This document shows positions 25,618 to 34,933 of a DNA stretch of 64,000 nt, piece by piece. This DNA is from UBA4421 sp965227885. GTDB lineage: Bacteria; Pseudomonadota; Gammaproteobacteria; Pseudomonadales; Azotimanducaceae. Position numbers and translations under genes: made by a program. Numbering within the stretch: position 1 is the stretch's first letter; the number at the start of each line of letters is the position of its first letter. The stretch is from the NCBI GenBank assembly GCA_965227885.1, contig OZ245781.1, forward strand, positions 5,580,001 to 5,644,000, given 5' to 3'. The notes beneath the pieces were generated by a model, which had not been told where the DNA came from, searched no databases, and saw only the letters and a list, made by a program, of their open reading frames with translations.

Positions 25618-26517
25618 TCACACGTAATCAAAGAATGCATGGGGCGTTTTCCGTCCCAGCTTTTCTCTATTTAGTAGGCGGGTGAGCCAGGCATCCATAC
25701 GATCCAAGAGTTCAGGTGACGGGTGCTTCCGATACACAATCAAAAGATTGAGCTGCTCGGCATAGTGCCTAAGTGTGACTTTCAACTCAGATATGTGCTC
25801 CGCCACGCCCCACATAGGAGCCAGGTATGCCTCTAACGCCTGGGCATCAAACCGGTTATTTAAGAGCCTTTCGTGAATAGATGTATTCTCAGCAGCTTTC
25901 AGCGTCTGAGCCATCTTGGCCTCTACGGGATTCAGGTCGACATAAGCGATGCACGACAGTAGATCGCTCTGATCAAGTAGGACGCCAGAGTAGAAGCGCG
26001 CTTCGAACAGATGTCCGCTGCACCCATCTTCATGATTGGCCCAGACGGCAAAAGGCTGTTTGAGGTGTTGCATAAAGTGGGACAGCGACCCAAGAGCTGC
26101 TCTGCAGCGTTGTAATCGAATGGGATCGATGAGAAGGTCATGATACATGAGCTCTTGTTTAAGCCCGAACTCATCGAGCGTTGTTGGGCCGAGATGTGTC
26201 TGTGTAAAGGGCAGGCCATTAAAGGCTGCACACCATCTTCGGGCTACTTCTTCGTCGTCCCAAGATTGTGATTCGAGTGGGTCGTATGCCACCACTAAAT
26301 GGAAGTGATTGCTCATGATGGCGTAGCCCATCACAGAGACTGAGAAAAATCGAGACAGGTGCTTTAGGCGATTTAAGAAAACGGTTTTACGGTGTTCATG
26401 GTCGCGCTTGGTGAGCGGGTCTTTGCCTAGCAGCCAAGCGCGTCGCACGCATCGCGCGCCGATGTGGTAGAAGCGTGGCTGTTTAGCGTCCACGAAGTGG
26501 GACCTAGGTTGGGTCAT
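25618..26517 (-). CDS. Y1/IS200-like transposase (RAYT type)
   Basis: A 299-residue HUH transposase, longer than the one at 1273 and clearly from a different branch. The opening RFYHIGARCVRRAWLLG is near residue 15, the metal-binding pair H71/H73 is in MSNHFHLVV, and Y192 in IAYVDLNPVEA is the likely nucleophile. The gene is intact and lies between two facing repeat arrays, so it is probably the enzyme that produced or moves those repeats. Neighbouring genes show no common function with it. Confidence 0.9.
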   Translation of the reverse strand: MTQPRSHFVDAKQPRFYHIGARCVRRAWLLGKDPLTKRDHEHRKTVFLNRLKHLSRFFSVSVMGYAIMSNHFHLVVAYDPLESQSWDDEEVARRWCAAFNGLPFTQTHLGPTTLDEFGLKQELMYHDLLIDPIRLQRCRAALGSLSHFMQHLKQPFAVWANHEDGCSGHLFEARFYSGVLLDQSDLLSCIAYVDLNPVEAKMAQTLKAAENTSIHERLLNNRFDAQALEAYLAPMWGVAEHISELKVTLRHYAEQLNLLIVYRKHPSPELLDRMDAWLTRLLNREKLGRKTPHAFFDYV

Positions 26518-26623
26518 CGCGAAAGGTTATCGTTTTGGAGAGGGCAGCGAAGTCGGTGGCGTGCCTTGACCAATGTAAGTTTGAAGCTATGGGCAAGCGA
26601 CGCGACGTGCGCTTAGCAAAATT

Positions 26624-26755
26624 ATGAAGGTGGCGGCGAATGTCTGTGTCCGATTACTACGTGATGAAGGTGGCGGCGAATGTCTGTGTCCGATTACTAC
26701 GTCATTACTACGTCGTCCGATTACTACGTCCGATTACTACGTCCGATTACTACGT
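26624..26755. repeat. right repeat array (TGTGTCCGATTACTACGT family)
   Basis: A 39-base sequence beginning ATGAAGGTGGCGG is repeated exactly at 26624-26662 and 26664-26702. CCGATTACTACGT occurs complete at 26650, 26690, 26717, 26730 and 26743; the last three are perfect head-to-tail 13-mers. A partial copy lies at 26704. There are no unique spacers, so this is not a CRISPR array. The gap 26518-26930 contains nothing else that I can support apart from this array. Confidence 0.9.
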
Positions 26756-26930
26756 CCATATTTCCGACAGGCAGAGAACGGCTAAGAGCCGCCATTCCTT
26801 TTTTCTCGAAATTTCTCTGTATAGACTGAGAGCACTTTAACGCCATCATAGCAACCCGCACCTCACGAATAGGAGTCCGACTAGATGCCAGTTTGTCACA
26901 CCCTTAGGTCGACCAAGTTAGGTAAGTTTC

Positions 26931-27413
26931 GTGGATAAAGCGAGTCCCGATTGGATCTACCCATACGCTGACCCGGAGCATCGTTTCCATCTCCAACATG
27001 TTCACCTATTCGCGGCAGATCTAGACGCCTCCATAGCGTTCTATGAATATTGGTTTGATGCAGAAGTCATCTACGATGGAGAAACGGCTGGTGCCCGAAA
27101 TGTCTTTATGAAAATTGGACTCGGTGCCATCCATTTCTATGATCAACCCCCCAAAGCTTTGGGCAAGAATGCGGTTCATCACCTGGGCATGCAGGTTGTG
27201 GGTTTGGACGAACTATATACCCGCATGAAGAACGAAGGACTCAATTTGCCCAATCCTATCCGAAGGTTTAGCCGGCAACCAAATAGTGGTGGTTATTTCA
27301 TGCTTGAAGCCCCCGACGGCGTATTGCTGGAGGTGTTTGAACCAGGGATTTCAAAAATTGAGGCGGTCCGAGACTACTATGGCTTCGGTGAGGCGGCGCG
27401 TCCGGTAGAGTAG
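26931..27413 (+). CDS. VOC-family (glyoxalase/bleomycin-resistance fold) protein
   Basis: A 160-residue single-domain VOC protein. Residues about 18-40 read FHLQHVHLFAADLDASIAFYEYWF with the first metal-type His. HHLGMQVVGLDELYTRMKNEG opens the second half, and the last metal-type Glu is in GVLLEVFEP. It may be a metal-dependent dioxygenase, isomerase or binding protein. GTG 26931 is used, because the only nearby ATG is out of frame. It stands alone beside the transposase unit. Confidence 0.85.
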   Translation: MDKASPDWIYPYADPEHRFHLQHVHLFAADLDASIAFYEYWFDAEVIYDGETAGARNVFMKIGLGAIHFYDQPPKALGKNAVHHLGMQVVGLDELYTRMKNEGLNLPNPIRRFSRQPNSGGYFMLEAPDGVLLEVFEPGISKIEAVRDYYGFGEAARPVE

Positions 27414-27505
27414 GAAGTTAGCAGTTAACGAAAGACTGCAGTGGGTCCGATTGCCGAAGTAGCCATGCAACTGCATAAGGCTCTCAATCACGCAGGTTTG
27501 AAGAA

Positions 27506-28642
27506 CTAGAATCTGACATCCACCTTACGATAGGTCCAAACAAGCGCTGCACCCAGCAGCGTAACGAACGCCGCGATAAGCGAAGGCCACATGAAACCAC
27601 CCAGGAGATCCGCCAACCTGCCGGACACGCCAGGCCCTAAGAGCTGGCCTATCGAGAATGCGACCGTCATGGTGCTAACAATCTCCGCAATGCGATGGAG
27701 TGCGATCGCCCGCCCCAGACTCAGCCCGAGAGCCGTGATACCTCCAAACGTGCCGCCGAGGAGTACTGCGGCAAATATCAATCCCGCAGCGCCTTGTACC
27801 GTACCCGCGAGATAGGTTCCGACGGTTAGGACCAGATAGCTGACAAAAAGCGCCTCCACGAGCCCGCGCTTTTGCGCATACCACTGCCACAAATATACAG
27901 ACGGAATGGTGGCGCCACCCACCACGAGCCAGAGCAAACGAGCGTCGCTGAAGGTTCCGACCAAGGCAACCTGCTCGGCCATGGCAACCAGAAAGGTTGC
28001 GGATACCACATAACCGTAACCAAAAAGACCGTAGCCCACGACCAGTTGCCAGGTTGAAACCTGAGCAACCGGCGATGGAAGCTCAGCGGTGTTTTCAAGT
28101 TGGCTGTGATCCCAGCGCTGGCGACTTAAGAGCAACCAGGCCAGCAGCATGAGGAAAGCCGCAGCACCCCCCTGCCGCGACCATTGTGTGGCCACGTCGT
28201 ATCCTTCCAACGCCACAAATACCGAGATCATGATGCCGAGACCAACCCCGGCAAAGTGGACATTACCAAGGTGCCCACTTTCGTATCGCGAAAGTGCGGC
28301 CATCAGATGCGTCGTAATCACGACCAGACAGAAGGCGCTGGCTACACCCGAGGCAAACCGCAGCGCCAGCCACAGCGTGTATTCGGTGGTTACGGCACCT
28401 AAGGCCGTGGTGGCAACACTGCCAACCAGGCTGGCAGCAACCCAGAGCCGCACCTGCGGCGATCGCGCCAGCGCTGGCGCTAGAATCGCGCCCAGCAGAT
28501 ATCCAAGGAAATTTGCGCTGGCAACATCACCCGCTGCGCTGTAGTTCCAATCGAACTCCGCAGCCATCTGCGGCAGGAGTGGTGTATACGCGAAGCGACC
28601 GATGCCCATGGCGGCTGCCATGGTCAACGTCGCCCCGAGCAC
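27506..28642 (-). CDS. YbfB/YjiJ-family MFS transporter
   Basis: A 378-residue carrier with about twelve membrane segments. The N-terminal AAAMGIGRFAYTPLLPQM is the hallmark of the YbfB/YjiJ group. The start is uncertain: GTG 28642 is chosen, and an ATG 18 bases further in is possible. It lies 44 bases after the acyl-CoA ligase gene on the same strand and may be co-transcribed with it. Substrates of this group are unknown. Confidence 0.86.
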   Translation of the reverse strand: MLGATLTMAAAMGIGRFAYTPLLPQMAAEFDWNYSAAGDVASANFLGYLLGAILAPALARSPQVRLWVAASLVGSVATTALGAVTTEYTLWLALRFASGVASAFCLVVITTHLMAALSRYESGHLGNVHFAGVGLGIMISVFVALEGYDVATQWSRQGGAAAFLMLLAWLLLSRQRWDHSQLENTAELPSPVAQVSTWQLVVGYGLFGYGYVVSATFLVAMAEQVALVGTFSDARLLWLVVGGATIPSVYLWQWYAQKRGLVEALFVSYLVLTVGTYLAGTVQGAAGLIFAAVLLGGTFGGITALGLSLGRAIALHRIAEIVSTMTVAFSIGQLLGPGVSGRLADLLGGFMWPSLIAAFVTLLGAALVWTYRKVDVRF

Positions 28643-28686
28643 CCACTTAAGAGGCGGGGAAAGGATGTCTATTCCCGATTTTAAAA

Positions 28687-30342
28687 TTACCCCGCCGACT
28701 CGCCGCGCAAGTCCGGCAGCTCATATCCTTGTGCATCCAGATCCGCGCGTACGATCTTCTTATCCATCTTCCCTGTGGAGGTCAGCGGGATGTTGTCCAC
28801 GTACAGAACATCATCCGGCAACTGCCATTTCGCAAACGCTGTCGAGCAGTGATCGATCACCGCCTGCGCACTCACTTCTTTGCCCGGCTCCAGCACAACC
28901 AGTGCTACAGGCCGCTCGTCCCACTTCGGATGCGGGTGCGCCACCACACACGCTTGTGCGACACCTTCCATCGCGACGATGTGATTTTCCAGATCAACAG
29001 ACGAAATCCACTCGCCACCACTCTTCACAAGATCTTTGGAACGGTCGCTGATGATCAGGTACTCCTCCGGATCGATCTTGCCCACGTCACCGGTGATCAA
29101 CCAGCCGTCGTGGAATTTTTCAGGCTGCGGGTTGTTGTAATACTCAGAACAAATCCATGGACCCCGAATGAGAATCTCGCCCACAGTCTCACCATCGTGA
29201 GGCAGGCGATTGAACTCTTCGTCAAAGATGTCGAGTTCAAGGCCGGGCATGAGCTGGCCAGCCTTCGCCACGTTTTCGAACTGCTCATCCTCAGTTATCT
29301 GCAGTTGGGACTTCTTCATCACACGACGCGACAGGGTCGCGAGCGGTGAAGTCTCCGTCATACCCCACCCTTGGATCATCTCTACATCCAGCGTGTCCCA
29401 GAACCAGCGGATCAGCGAAGGGGGCGGCGCACTGCCGCCGCACGTGAGACGGGACAGTGAGGACAGGTCGTACTGATCCGGATTCGCTTCGTACAAACCC
29501 TTTACTCCCTGCCAGATTGTCGGCACACCCGCTGACAGCGTCACCCCTTCAGTGACCATGAGATCCAGAAGGCGGGCAGGGTCCATAAAGCGATGGGGCA
29601 TCACCTGCTTGCAGCCGAGCATCAGCGCAGACCACGGAATGCCCCAGCCCATCGCGTGAAACATCGGCACAATCCCAAACACCGTATCTGTGGCGGACAG
29701 CGCCATGGAGTCGGTCATACATTGCGCCATCGTGTGCAGGTACTGCGAGCGATGCTCGTACTCAACACCCTTCGGGTTACCCGTGGTACCGCTGGTGTAG
29801 CAAAGGCCGAGCGGTGAGTTTTCATCGATCAACGGCCATTCGTAGTGAGTCGGCTTACCCGCGATGAAGTCTTCATAGTCAACGGGATTCGGTAGCTCCG
29901 TCTGCCAACCTTCAAAGCCTTCTTCCGTGGCCACAACAATCCGCTCCACGCTCGGCATGCGATCTTTCAGCTGTTCAAGCAGCGGCAGCGTATCCGCATC
30001 GGCAATGATGATCTTGTCCTGCGCATGATCAATGATGTATTCAAGGTCTTTGTCGGAGAGTCTGATGTTGAGCGTATGCAGCACCGCACCCATACCGGCA
30101 CATGCGTGGTAGGCCTCAAGGTGACGGGAACCATTCCACATGAAAGTCCCAACCCTATCTCCAACCTGAATACCCGCATCCGCCAGCGCATGCGCCAACT
30201 GGTGCGCCCGGTCGCGCGTTTCTTTGTAAGTTTGACGACGCACCCCTGATTCGGTGGCGGTCACTATCTCTTCATCAGGTGCTATGCGCGCACCACGATC
30301 CAGAATTGGCCCCATCAGGAGCGGCGATCGCTGCATTGCCAT
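28687..30342 (-). CDS. fatty-acyl-CoA ligase (AMP-forming)
   Basis: A 551-residue adenylate-forming enzyme that makes acyl-CoA from a fatty acid, ATP and CoA. It shows the AMP-binding P-loop CYTSGTTGNPKGVEYEH near 190, GWGMTETSPL near 335, the hinge ISDRSKDLVKSGGEWIS near 440, and the catalytic C-terminal Lys in STGKMDKKIV. Sequence flavour is that of AlkK-like medium/long-chain ligases. It precedes an MFS gene on the same strand. Confidence 0.93.
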   Translation of the reverse strand: MAMQRSPLLMGPILDRGARIAPDEEIVTATESGVRRQTYKETRDRAHQLAHALADAGIQVGDRVGTFMWNGSRHLEAYHACAGMGAVLHTLNIRLSDKDLEYIIDHAQDKIIIADADTLPLLEQLKDRMPSVERIVVATEEGFEGWQTELPNPVDYEDFIAGKPTHYEWPLIDENSPLGLCYTSGTTGNPKGVEYEHRSQYLHTMAQCMTDSMALSATDTVFGIVPMFHAMGWGIPWSALMLGCKQVMPHRFMDPARLLDLMVTEGVTLSAGVPTIWQGVKGLYEANPDQYDLSSLSRLTCGGSAPPPSLIRWFWDTLDVEMIQGWGMTETSPLATLSRRVMKKSQLQITEDEQFENVAKAGQLMPGLELDIFDEEFNRLPHDGETVGEILIRGPWICSEYYNNPQPEKFHDGWLITGDVGKIDPEEYLIISDRSKDLVKSGGEWISSVDLENHIVAMEGVAQACVVAHPHPKWDERPVALVVLEPGKEVSAQAVIDHCSTAFAKWQLPDDVLYVDNIPLTSTGKMDKKIVRADLDAQGYELPDLRGESAG

Positions 30343-30433
30343 GTGTATTCCCTCTAGCCTTCAAAGGGCGGGAATTCTAGCAAACTACGCGGCGTTTTCG
30401 GCGGTCAGGGAACCTCGATTAAAAGTGCCTCGA

Positions 30434-31462
30434 TTAAAGGCGCGCGCCCAGCAGGATCTGGAAGACAACATCAGACGCAGCTTCATTCTGCAGGTCCTCG
30501 ATAATCGCGAGGTCCAGCCAGAACTTATCGGTAATACCCACACGGCTGCCCAACGTGCCCAACACGCCACCATCCGCCAACAACGGATTGCCCGTATTCA
30601 GCGGACGGCTGTGCGCATCCAGCTGAGCATGGAACTCAACACGTGGATGCAGGGGGATCTGCAGCCCGAGGTGACCGAAGTGCACCCACGTTTCCTGTTC
30701 TTCAGGGAAGAGTGCGCCTTCGCCAAGGTGGCTGACACCACCCCCAACGCTCAAGCGCACCTGTCGACGCTGAAAGGGGATCTCCAACTGATACTCTCCC
30801 CAGAGCGAAACATCGGTGCCTTCCGAGCCCGAGAGGTCGCCCACATTTCCGGTGGGTGCTTTCACCTGCGCCCGGACAGTTAACGCACCGCGCGGGTCGT
30901 TCATCAGTTCCAGACCTATAAACGCTCTGGCATCACCCAGTGACCGTCGGCTGTCGCTGAAGTCTGCGAACACCTCGCCATTGCGTCCGATGAAATAATC
31001 CAGTCGTCCGCGCGGCGCCAGCGAGCGTTCTCCATCAGGCAACCCGAAAAGTTCGTGAAACTCATCCACCAGTCCGTCGAGACTGCCCGGCGCGTGCACC
31101 ACCCAGGGTACCTCTACGCCCCACTCCCATCGGTCGGCAAAGTCGTTGCGCAGCCTGTAGCTCGAAACATAGGTCTCGCCATCGAAGAAGCCGAAGGCAC
31201 CATCAACCAGATCACTTTGAAAGTTGTTTGCAATCTCTATGTTGAAGCTGGCTTCAAAATCGCCCTTAAGGGTGCGCGCACCCATCATGCGAGGAATACC
31301 GTACAGCTGCAGCACCGGAGAAAGGTTGCGTACCCTCAGCGGACCGCTTTCAAAACCTTGTGCATGAAGAAGCTGCCATGGCGTGCAAAGCGCCACGGCG
31401 GTGAAACATAGAGTGAAAATACGCACGCGTAGCGTGCACAAGAAACGTACTGCAAGTCCCAT
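30434..31462 (-). CDS. DUF3187 family protein, probable outer-membrane barrel
   Basis: A 342-residue exported protein. A signal peptide runs to about residue 36 (ending LLHAQG), followed by GPLRVRNLSPVLQLYGIPRM, the typical start of DUF3187. Many amphipathic strands follow, and the final residues FQILLGARL suit a barrel. The family is uncharacterised. It is not close enough to either neighbour to suggest an operon. Confidence 0.85.
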   Translation of the reverse strand: MGLAVRFLCTLRVRIFTLCFTAVALCTPWQLLHAQGFESGPLRVRNLSPVLQLYGIPRMMGARTLKGDFEASFNIEIANNFQSDLVDGAFGFFDGETYVSSYRLRNDFADRWEWGVEVPWVVHAPGSLDGLVDEFHELFGLPDGERSLAPRGRLDYFIGRNGEVFADFSDSRRSLGDARAFIGLELMNDPRGALTVRAQVKAPTGNVGDLSGSEGTDVSLWGEYQLEIPFQRRQVRLSVGGGVSHLGEGALFPEEQETWVHFGHLGLQIPLHPRVEFHAQLDAHSRPLNTGNPLLADGGVLGTLGSRVGITDKFWLDLAIIEDLQNEAASDVVFQILLGARL

Positions 31463-31554
31463 GTACAGACTTATCGTTATTAACCCACCCGTTTTATAGC
31501 AGAAGCCTGTTTCTCAAACTTCGATACACCGCACGTTTCGGTGGAAGCTGAGTA

Positions 31555-34005
31555 TCAGGCTAAGGCGCCAATTTTGCCTGTCCGGGTCCGTGCCGACGCA
31601 TTCCAACTCTCTATAAAAGCAATCGCCTCTGTACCTGGAAGCGGCTTGGAAATGAAATAACCTTGAATGAAGCCGCACTGCATATCGGTCAGCAATTCCA
31701 ACTGATCTTCTGTTTCCACGCCCTCGGCAACAACCCCGATACCCAGGCCTTCTGCTATCTCAATGATTTTCTGCACCAGACCGCGCGCCTGCGTGTCTTC
31801 AATAATCTCATCCACGAACGCTTTATCTATCTTCAAATAATCCAGCGGCAGCTGGCGCAGCAAATTGAGCGACGAATACCCGGTACCGAAATCATCGAGT
31901 GATATCCGCAATCCTCGGTCGCGAAGCTCGCTCAGAATGTGGGCCACCCTTTCAGGATCTTCCATGAAGTTAGATTCTGTGACCTCGATTTCGACGCTGC
32001 TGGTATCAATTCCGCTTTGCGTAATGTAGCGCGTGATCTCGCCGACAAACCCGCTTTGATTCAATTGTGTCGGTGATACGTTGATCGCAATGCTCTCCAA
32101 ACCAACCACGCTTTTACTCAGCAGCTGGGCCACATCGCTGAAAAGGTTTTCCGTCAAGGCCTGGATCAAGCCAGACCGCTCGGCGACCCGAATGAACTCA
32201 TCCGGACTGACAAATCCGAGTTCCTCGTCATTCCATCTGGAGAGCGCTTCGCAGGAAGTGATCAATCCACTGGTGGTGTCCAGCTTCGGTTGGAGAAATA
32301 CTTCAAGATCTTTGTTGCGAATTGCGCGCCCAAGCCTCGCTTCAACCAGCAACTGGCGTTCCGCTTCTTTATTCAACCCTTCGTTGTAGAACATAAAAGA
32401 GTTACCCGCACTCTGCTTCGCCCGGTACATGGCAATGTCGGCGTTCTTCAGAAGCCCTTCCACAGAGTTACCATCACGCGGAAAAACGCACACCCCCATA
32501 GACGCTTGAATAGAGATCTCCAGTTTTCCTGCTCGCACCGGTATAGCCAGGTCACCCAATACACGCTGTAAAAAACTGACAAGGTGGGAGTCGTCCGTAA
32601 ACTCATCCAGAGCGATCGCAAACTCATCGCCACCCAATCTGGCAACAATGTCTTCTTCACGAACGCTCTTCTCAATGCGCTTGGCGATCACCTTCAGGAG
32701 CTGATCTCCAGCGGAGTGTCCCTCGCTGTCGTTTACCTTCTTAAAACCGTCCAGGTCCAGGTAAATGAGCACGCCTGTTTTCCCTGTCCGTTTGACATGT
32801 GCAACCTTGCGCGCCAACTGGAAAGAGAACGAGGTCCTGTTCAAGAGCCCTGTGAGGTCATCGTAGTTAGCCTGCTGATAGAGCGCTTCGCTGCGTCGAA
32901 TGGTGGTATCGCATACCGAGAGTTTGCGGATGATCTCCAGCACCCTGATGTCGTGGCGGGTAACCAGCTCATCGATAAACAACCACCCACTGACAGCCTG
33001 TTCATTCAAAATCGGAAAGGCGTGTCCACCCACAAAAAAATCTGCAAGTTCAGGCTTTGTCTTCACCTGATCCTTGGTGATGCCACCATCCTGCTCTTGA
33101 TACACATTCCAAAAGGCATCGCCTGATTCAATCAGCACAGCGGCTCCCACACCACAGTACTTCAGCAGCGCTTCTCTACATTTCGCGAACACCGACTTCA
33201 TCTCCGAACCAGAGAGGATCGCTTCGTCAATTTCGGCCACGATGATCTGAAATCCAAACGAGCTTTCAATCTGATTGGACATCGAGTTAAACGCATCACC
33301 CAATTCGCCAAATTCATCATCAGAAACCGTATCTACCTGATGTCCAAATTGTCCGCGCTCCAAAGCTATTACACCGTGCTTTAACTCATTCAGAGGCAGG
33401 AGTCGCTGGCGCAGGAAAATGGCGCCGCTGTAGGTCATGAGAATTACCAACAACGCCACAAGCAGTGGAAATATTTCGATCAACAAGTTCTCTTTCAGCA
33501 GCTGATCGTCTGCTGCTAACCAAGTTGTAACGTAAATCGACTCGTTGGTGTCATAGAGCGTTAGCAGACGCAGTTGCCATTGACTGGATAGGCTGCCTTC
33601 CGGCATGTGACACCCACCGGCTGCAAAACTGACACAACGCTGGATGTTCTCGACCTCTTCGAGGTCTCTTGTGATGTCACTCAGACGGATTTCCAACGGC
33701 GCCTCCGGCGCGGCTGAATTCACGGTCACAAATATACTCGTCGACGTTGCCGCAAGCGGGAACCTGCTGTCCAGATACTCAGATGGCGATTTACCCAGCG
33801 CGGCGAAAACACGCGCGTTCAAGCGCTCCGCCAGCGTCATACCGTAGTCTTTTGCTTCGTTGGCGAGATGTTTTTGCGTGAACTCAAGCTTGCTGTCAGC
33901 AAACTGATTGGTCGCCACATAGGCGAGGGTTAAAAGGGGAAATACAAATACGAAGGCTAGCCGTAGCGCAAGCTTCTGTTCTACGGCGCTTGAAAACAAA
34001 GCCAT
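31555..34005 (-). CDS. membrane GGDEF-EAL protein (cyclic di-GMP turnover) with HAMP domain
   Basis: An 816-residue sensor. A first membrane helix near residues 15-33 and a second near 195-215 flank a periplasmic region. A HAMP segment (RLLPLNELKHGVIALERGQFG) follows, then a GAF-like region, a GGDEF domain (RLGGDEFAI) and an EAL domain. EAL appears in CEALSRW and the loop DDFGTGYSSLNLL is present, so both catalytic sites look intact. ATG 34005 is chosen because the longer frame would overlap the upstream pseudopilin gene. It lies 25 bases after that gene. Confidence 0.93.
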   Translation of the reverse strand: MALFSSAVEQKLALRLAFVFVFPLLTLAYVATNQFADSKLEFTQKHLANEAKDYGMTLAERLNARVFAALGKSPSEYLDSRFPLAATSTSIFVTVNSAAPEAPLEIRLSDITRDLEEVENIQRCVSFAAGGCHMPEGSLSSQWQLRLLTLYDTNESIYVTTWLAADDQLLKENLLIEIFPLLVALLVILMTYSGAIFLRQRLLPLNELKHGVIALERGQFGHQVDTVSDDEFGELGDAFNSMSNQIESSFGFQIIVAEIDEAILSGSEMKSVFAKCREALLKYCGVGAAVLIESGDAFWNVYQEQDGGITKDQVKTKPELADFFVGGHAFPILNEQAVSGWLFIDELVTRHDIRVLEIIRKLSVCDTTIRRSEALYQQANYDDLTGLLNRTSFSFQLARKVAHVKRTGKTGVLIYLDLDGFKKVNDSEGHSAGDQLLKVIAKRIEKSVREEDIVARLGGDEFAIALDEFTDDSHLVSFLQRVLGDLAIPVRAGKLEISIQASMGVCVFPRDGNSVEGLLKNADIAMYRAKQSAGNSFMFYNEGLNKEAERQLLVEARLGRAIRNKDLEVFLQPKLDTTSGLITSCEALSRWNDEELGFVSPDEFIRVAERSGLIQALTENLFSDVAQLLSKSVVGLESIAINVSPTQLNQSGFVGEITRYITQSGIDTSSVEIEVTESNFMEDPERVAHILSELRDRGLRISLDDFGTGYSSLNLLRQLPLDYLKIDKAFVDEIIEDTQARGLVQKIIEIAEGLGIGVVAEGVETEDQLELLTDMQCGFIQGYFISKPLPGTEAIAFIESWNASARTRTGKIGALA

Positions 34006-34030
34006 GCGTCGCTGGCTTTTAACGTGGTCA

Positions 34031-34519
34031 CTAGTGATTTTCCCCTCTCCCAACGAACCCACCATTACCTGCACGAATGATGTCATCGTGAGAATCTTTT
34101 GCCGTCAGCGGTCCCTTGGTCTTGCCATCTTTGCCGCTGCTGAAAAGGTCATAGTCGGTGTTGAGCGGGTTCAGGTTTTTGTCCTTGCGCTGTTTCCCCT
34201 TGATGCCAGGCTCCGTACTGCCGTCGATGCGCAGATAGGAATAAGCCCTGCCCCAGGGATCCTCCGCGGGTACGCCCGGCACTTCGTTCAGGTCGTCCGG
34301 GTACGCAAAACCGTTGCTGTAAAACTGCTCTATGCGCATCTGAATCTCGAGGATGTCAGACTGCGCTGCCGCATCGTTCGCGTTGTCTACAAAGTCGCTG
34401 TATATAGGTGCCGCTATCGCGGATACCACCGCGACAATCGCGAGTGCTGCCAATAAATCCAGCAACGTAAAACCTGTGAAACGCCTGTCCATAGCGCTCC
34501 CTCTTATCGCTTTCATCAA
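34031..34519 (-). CDS. orphan GspG-like type II pseudopilin
   Basis: A 162-residue protein with a prepilin leader and the processing site G|FTLLDLLAALAIVAVVSAIAAPIYSDF. Asp replaces the usual Glu at mature position 5. The C-terminal half resembles GspG: DPWGRAYSYLR and a Ca-loop-like YDLFSSGKDGKTKGP. No other type II secretion or type IV pilus gene is in the window, so it probably joins a system encoded elsewhere. It is in the same orientation and close to the GGDEF-EAL gene, hinting at c-di-GMP-linked surface function. Confidence 0.82.
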   Translation of the reverse strand: MMKAIRGSAMDRRFTGFTLLDLLAALAIVAVVSAIAAPIYSDFVDNANDAAAQSDILEIQMRIEQFYSNGFAYPDDLNEVPGVPAEDPWGRAYSYLRIDGSTEPGIKGKQRKDKNLNPLNTDYDLFSSGKDGKTKGPLTAKDSHDDIIRAGNGGFVGRGENH

Positions 34520-34933
34520 TCGCTCATTTTAACCCTTGTCCCTACCCAACACTCGTGGGGCCGGGACGAAACGTGACGACGTCCACACTTTTCCATCAGG
34601 GTCGGCATCGTCCGACAACAATTATGCGACTTTCATGCGTATTTCATGCGTCTATGCGTGTTTTCGGTTGCGGGGCGCTCTATTGGCGAGCCCTGGAACC
34701 ATTCAGGAAAATAACCGTCACGATATTTTCCCCGCGGGAATGGATTGCTCGCCACCGTCAACCAAGGCCCTCTTCACGCGTTGATGACATGGATTATCGA
34801 TACTCAGATCCAGCTTTACGTCGAAGCCATTGGTGCGTTGTTGGATCGCATAAGCTCGTTCGAACTGTTCAGTTTCCGTTCAGTTTCGTTCAGAGAAACT
34901 TAACTACGAGATAAGGATAAGGAGAATTCCGCC
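34520..34933. other. intergenic region with short tandem repeats, no gene seen
   Basis: It separates the pseudopilin gene and the DUF6491 gene, which are divergent. Two small tandem repeats are visible: TTTCATGCGTA/TTTCATGCGTC/TATGCGTG around 34630-34660, and GTTCAGTTTC-type units at 34867-34895 just ahead of the DUF6491 gene. The latter gene has a strong AAGGAG site. The open frames here look like noise. Confidence 0.4.

Larger units (their letters stand above)
25305..26757. mobile_element. RAYT transposase unit bracketed by inverted repeat arrays
   Basis: The unit holds one Y1 transposase gene with an array of short repeats on each side. The 13-base core ATCGGACACAGAC occurs three times on the left (25332, 25384, 25412). 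Its exact reverse complement GTCTGTGTCCGAT occurs twice on the right (26642, 26682). The arrays therefore face each other like the inverted REP arrays around RAYT genes. Borders are set by the outermost recognisable repeats. No target duplication was found, as expected for HUH transposition. Confidence 0.7.

Noticed and set aside
25595..25625. tRNA-like stretch with GACTCGAACG
   Set aside because: No acceptor, anticodon or T-arm pairing could be found around it.
25307..26755. Possible CRISPR arrays
   Set aside because: Repeats are head-to-tail or irregular with no unique spacers of constant length and no cas genes; they belong to the transposase unit.
26640..26840. Plus-strand frame rich in Tyr and Val
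   Set aside because: It is produced by the 13-base repeat array itself and has no protein character outside it.
34555..34914. 119-codon plus-strand frame before the DUF6491 gene
   Set aside because: It crosses two small tandem repeats, has no domain and overlaps the likely promoter region.
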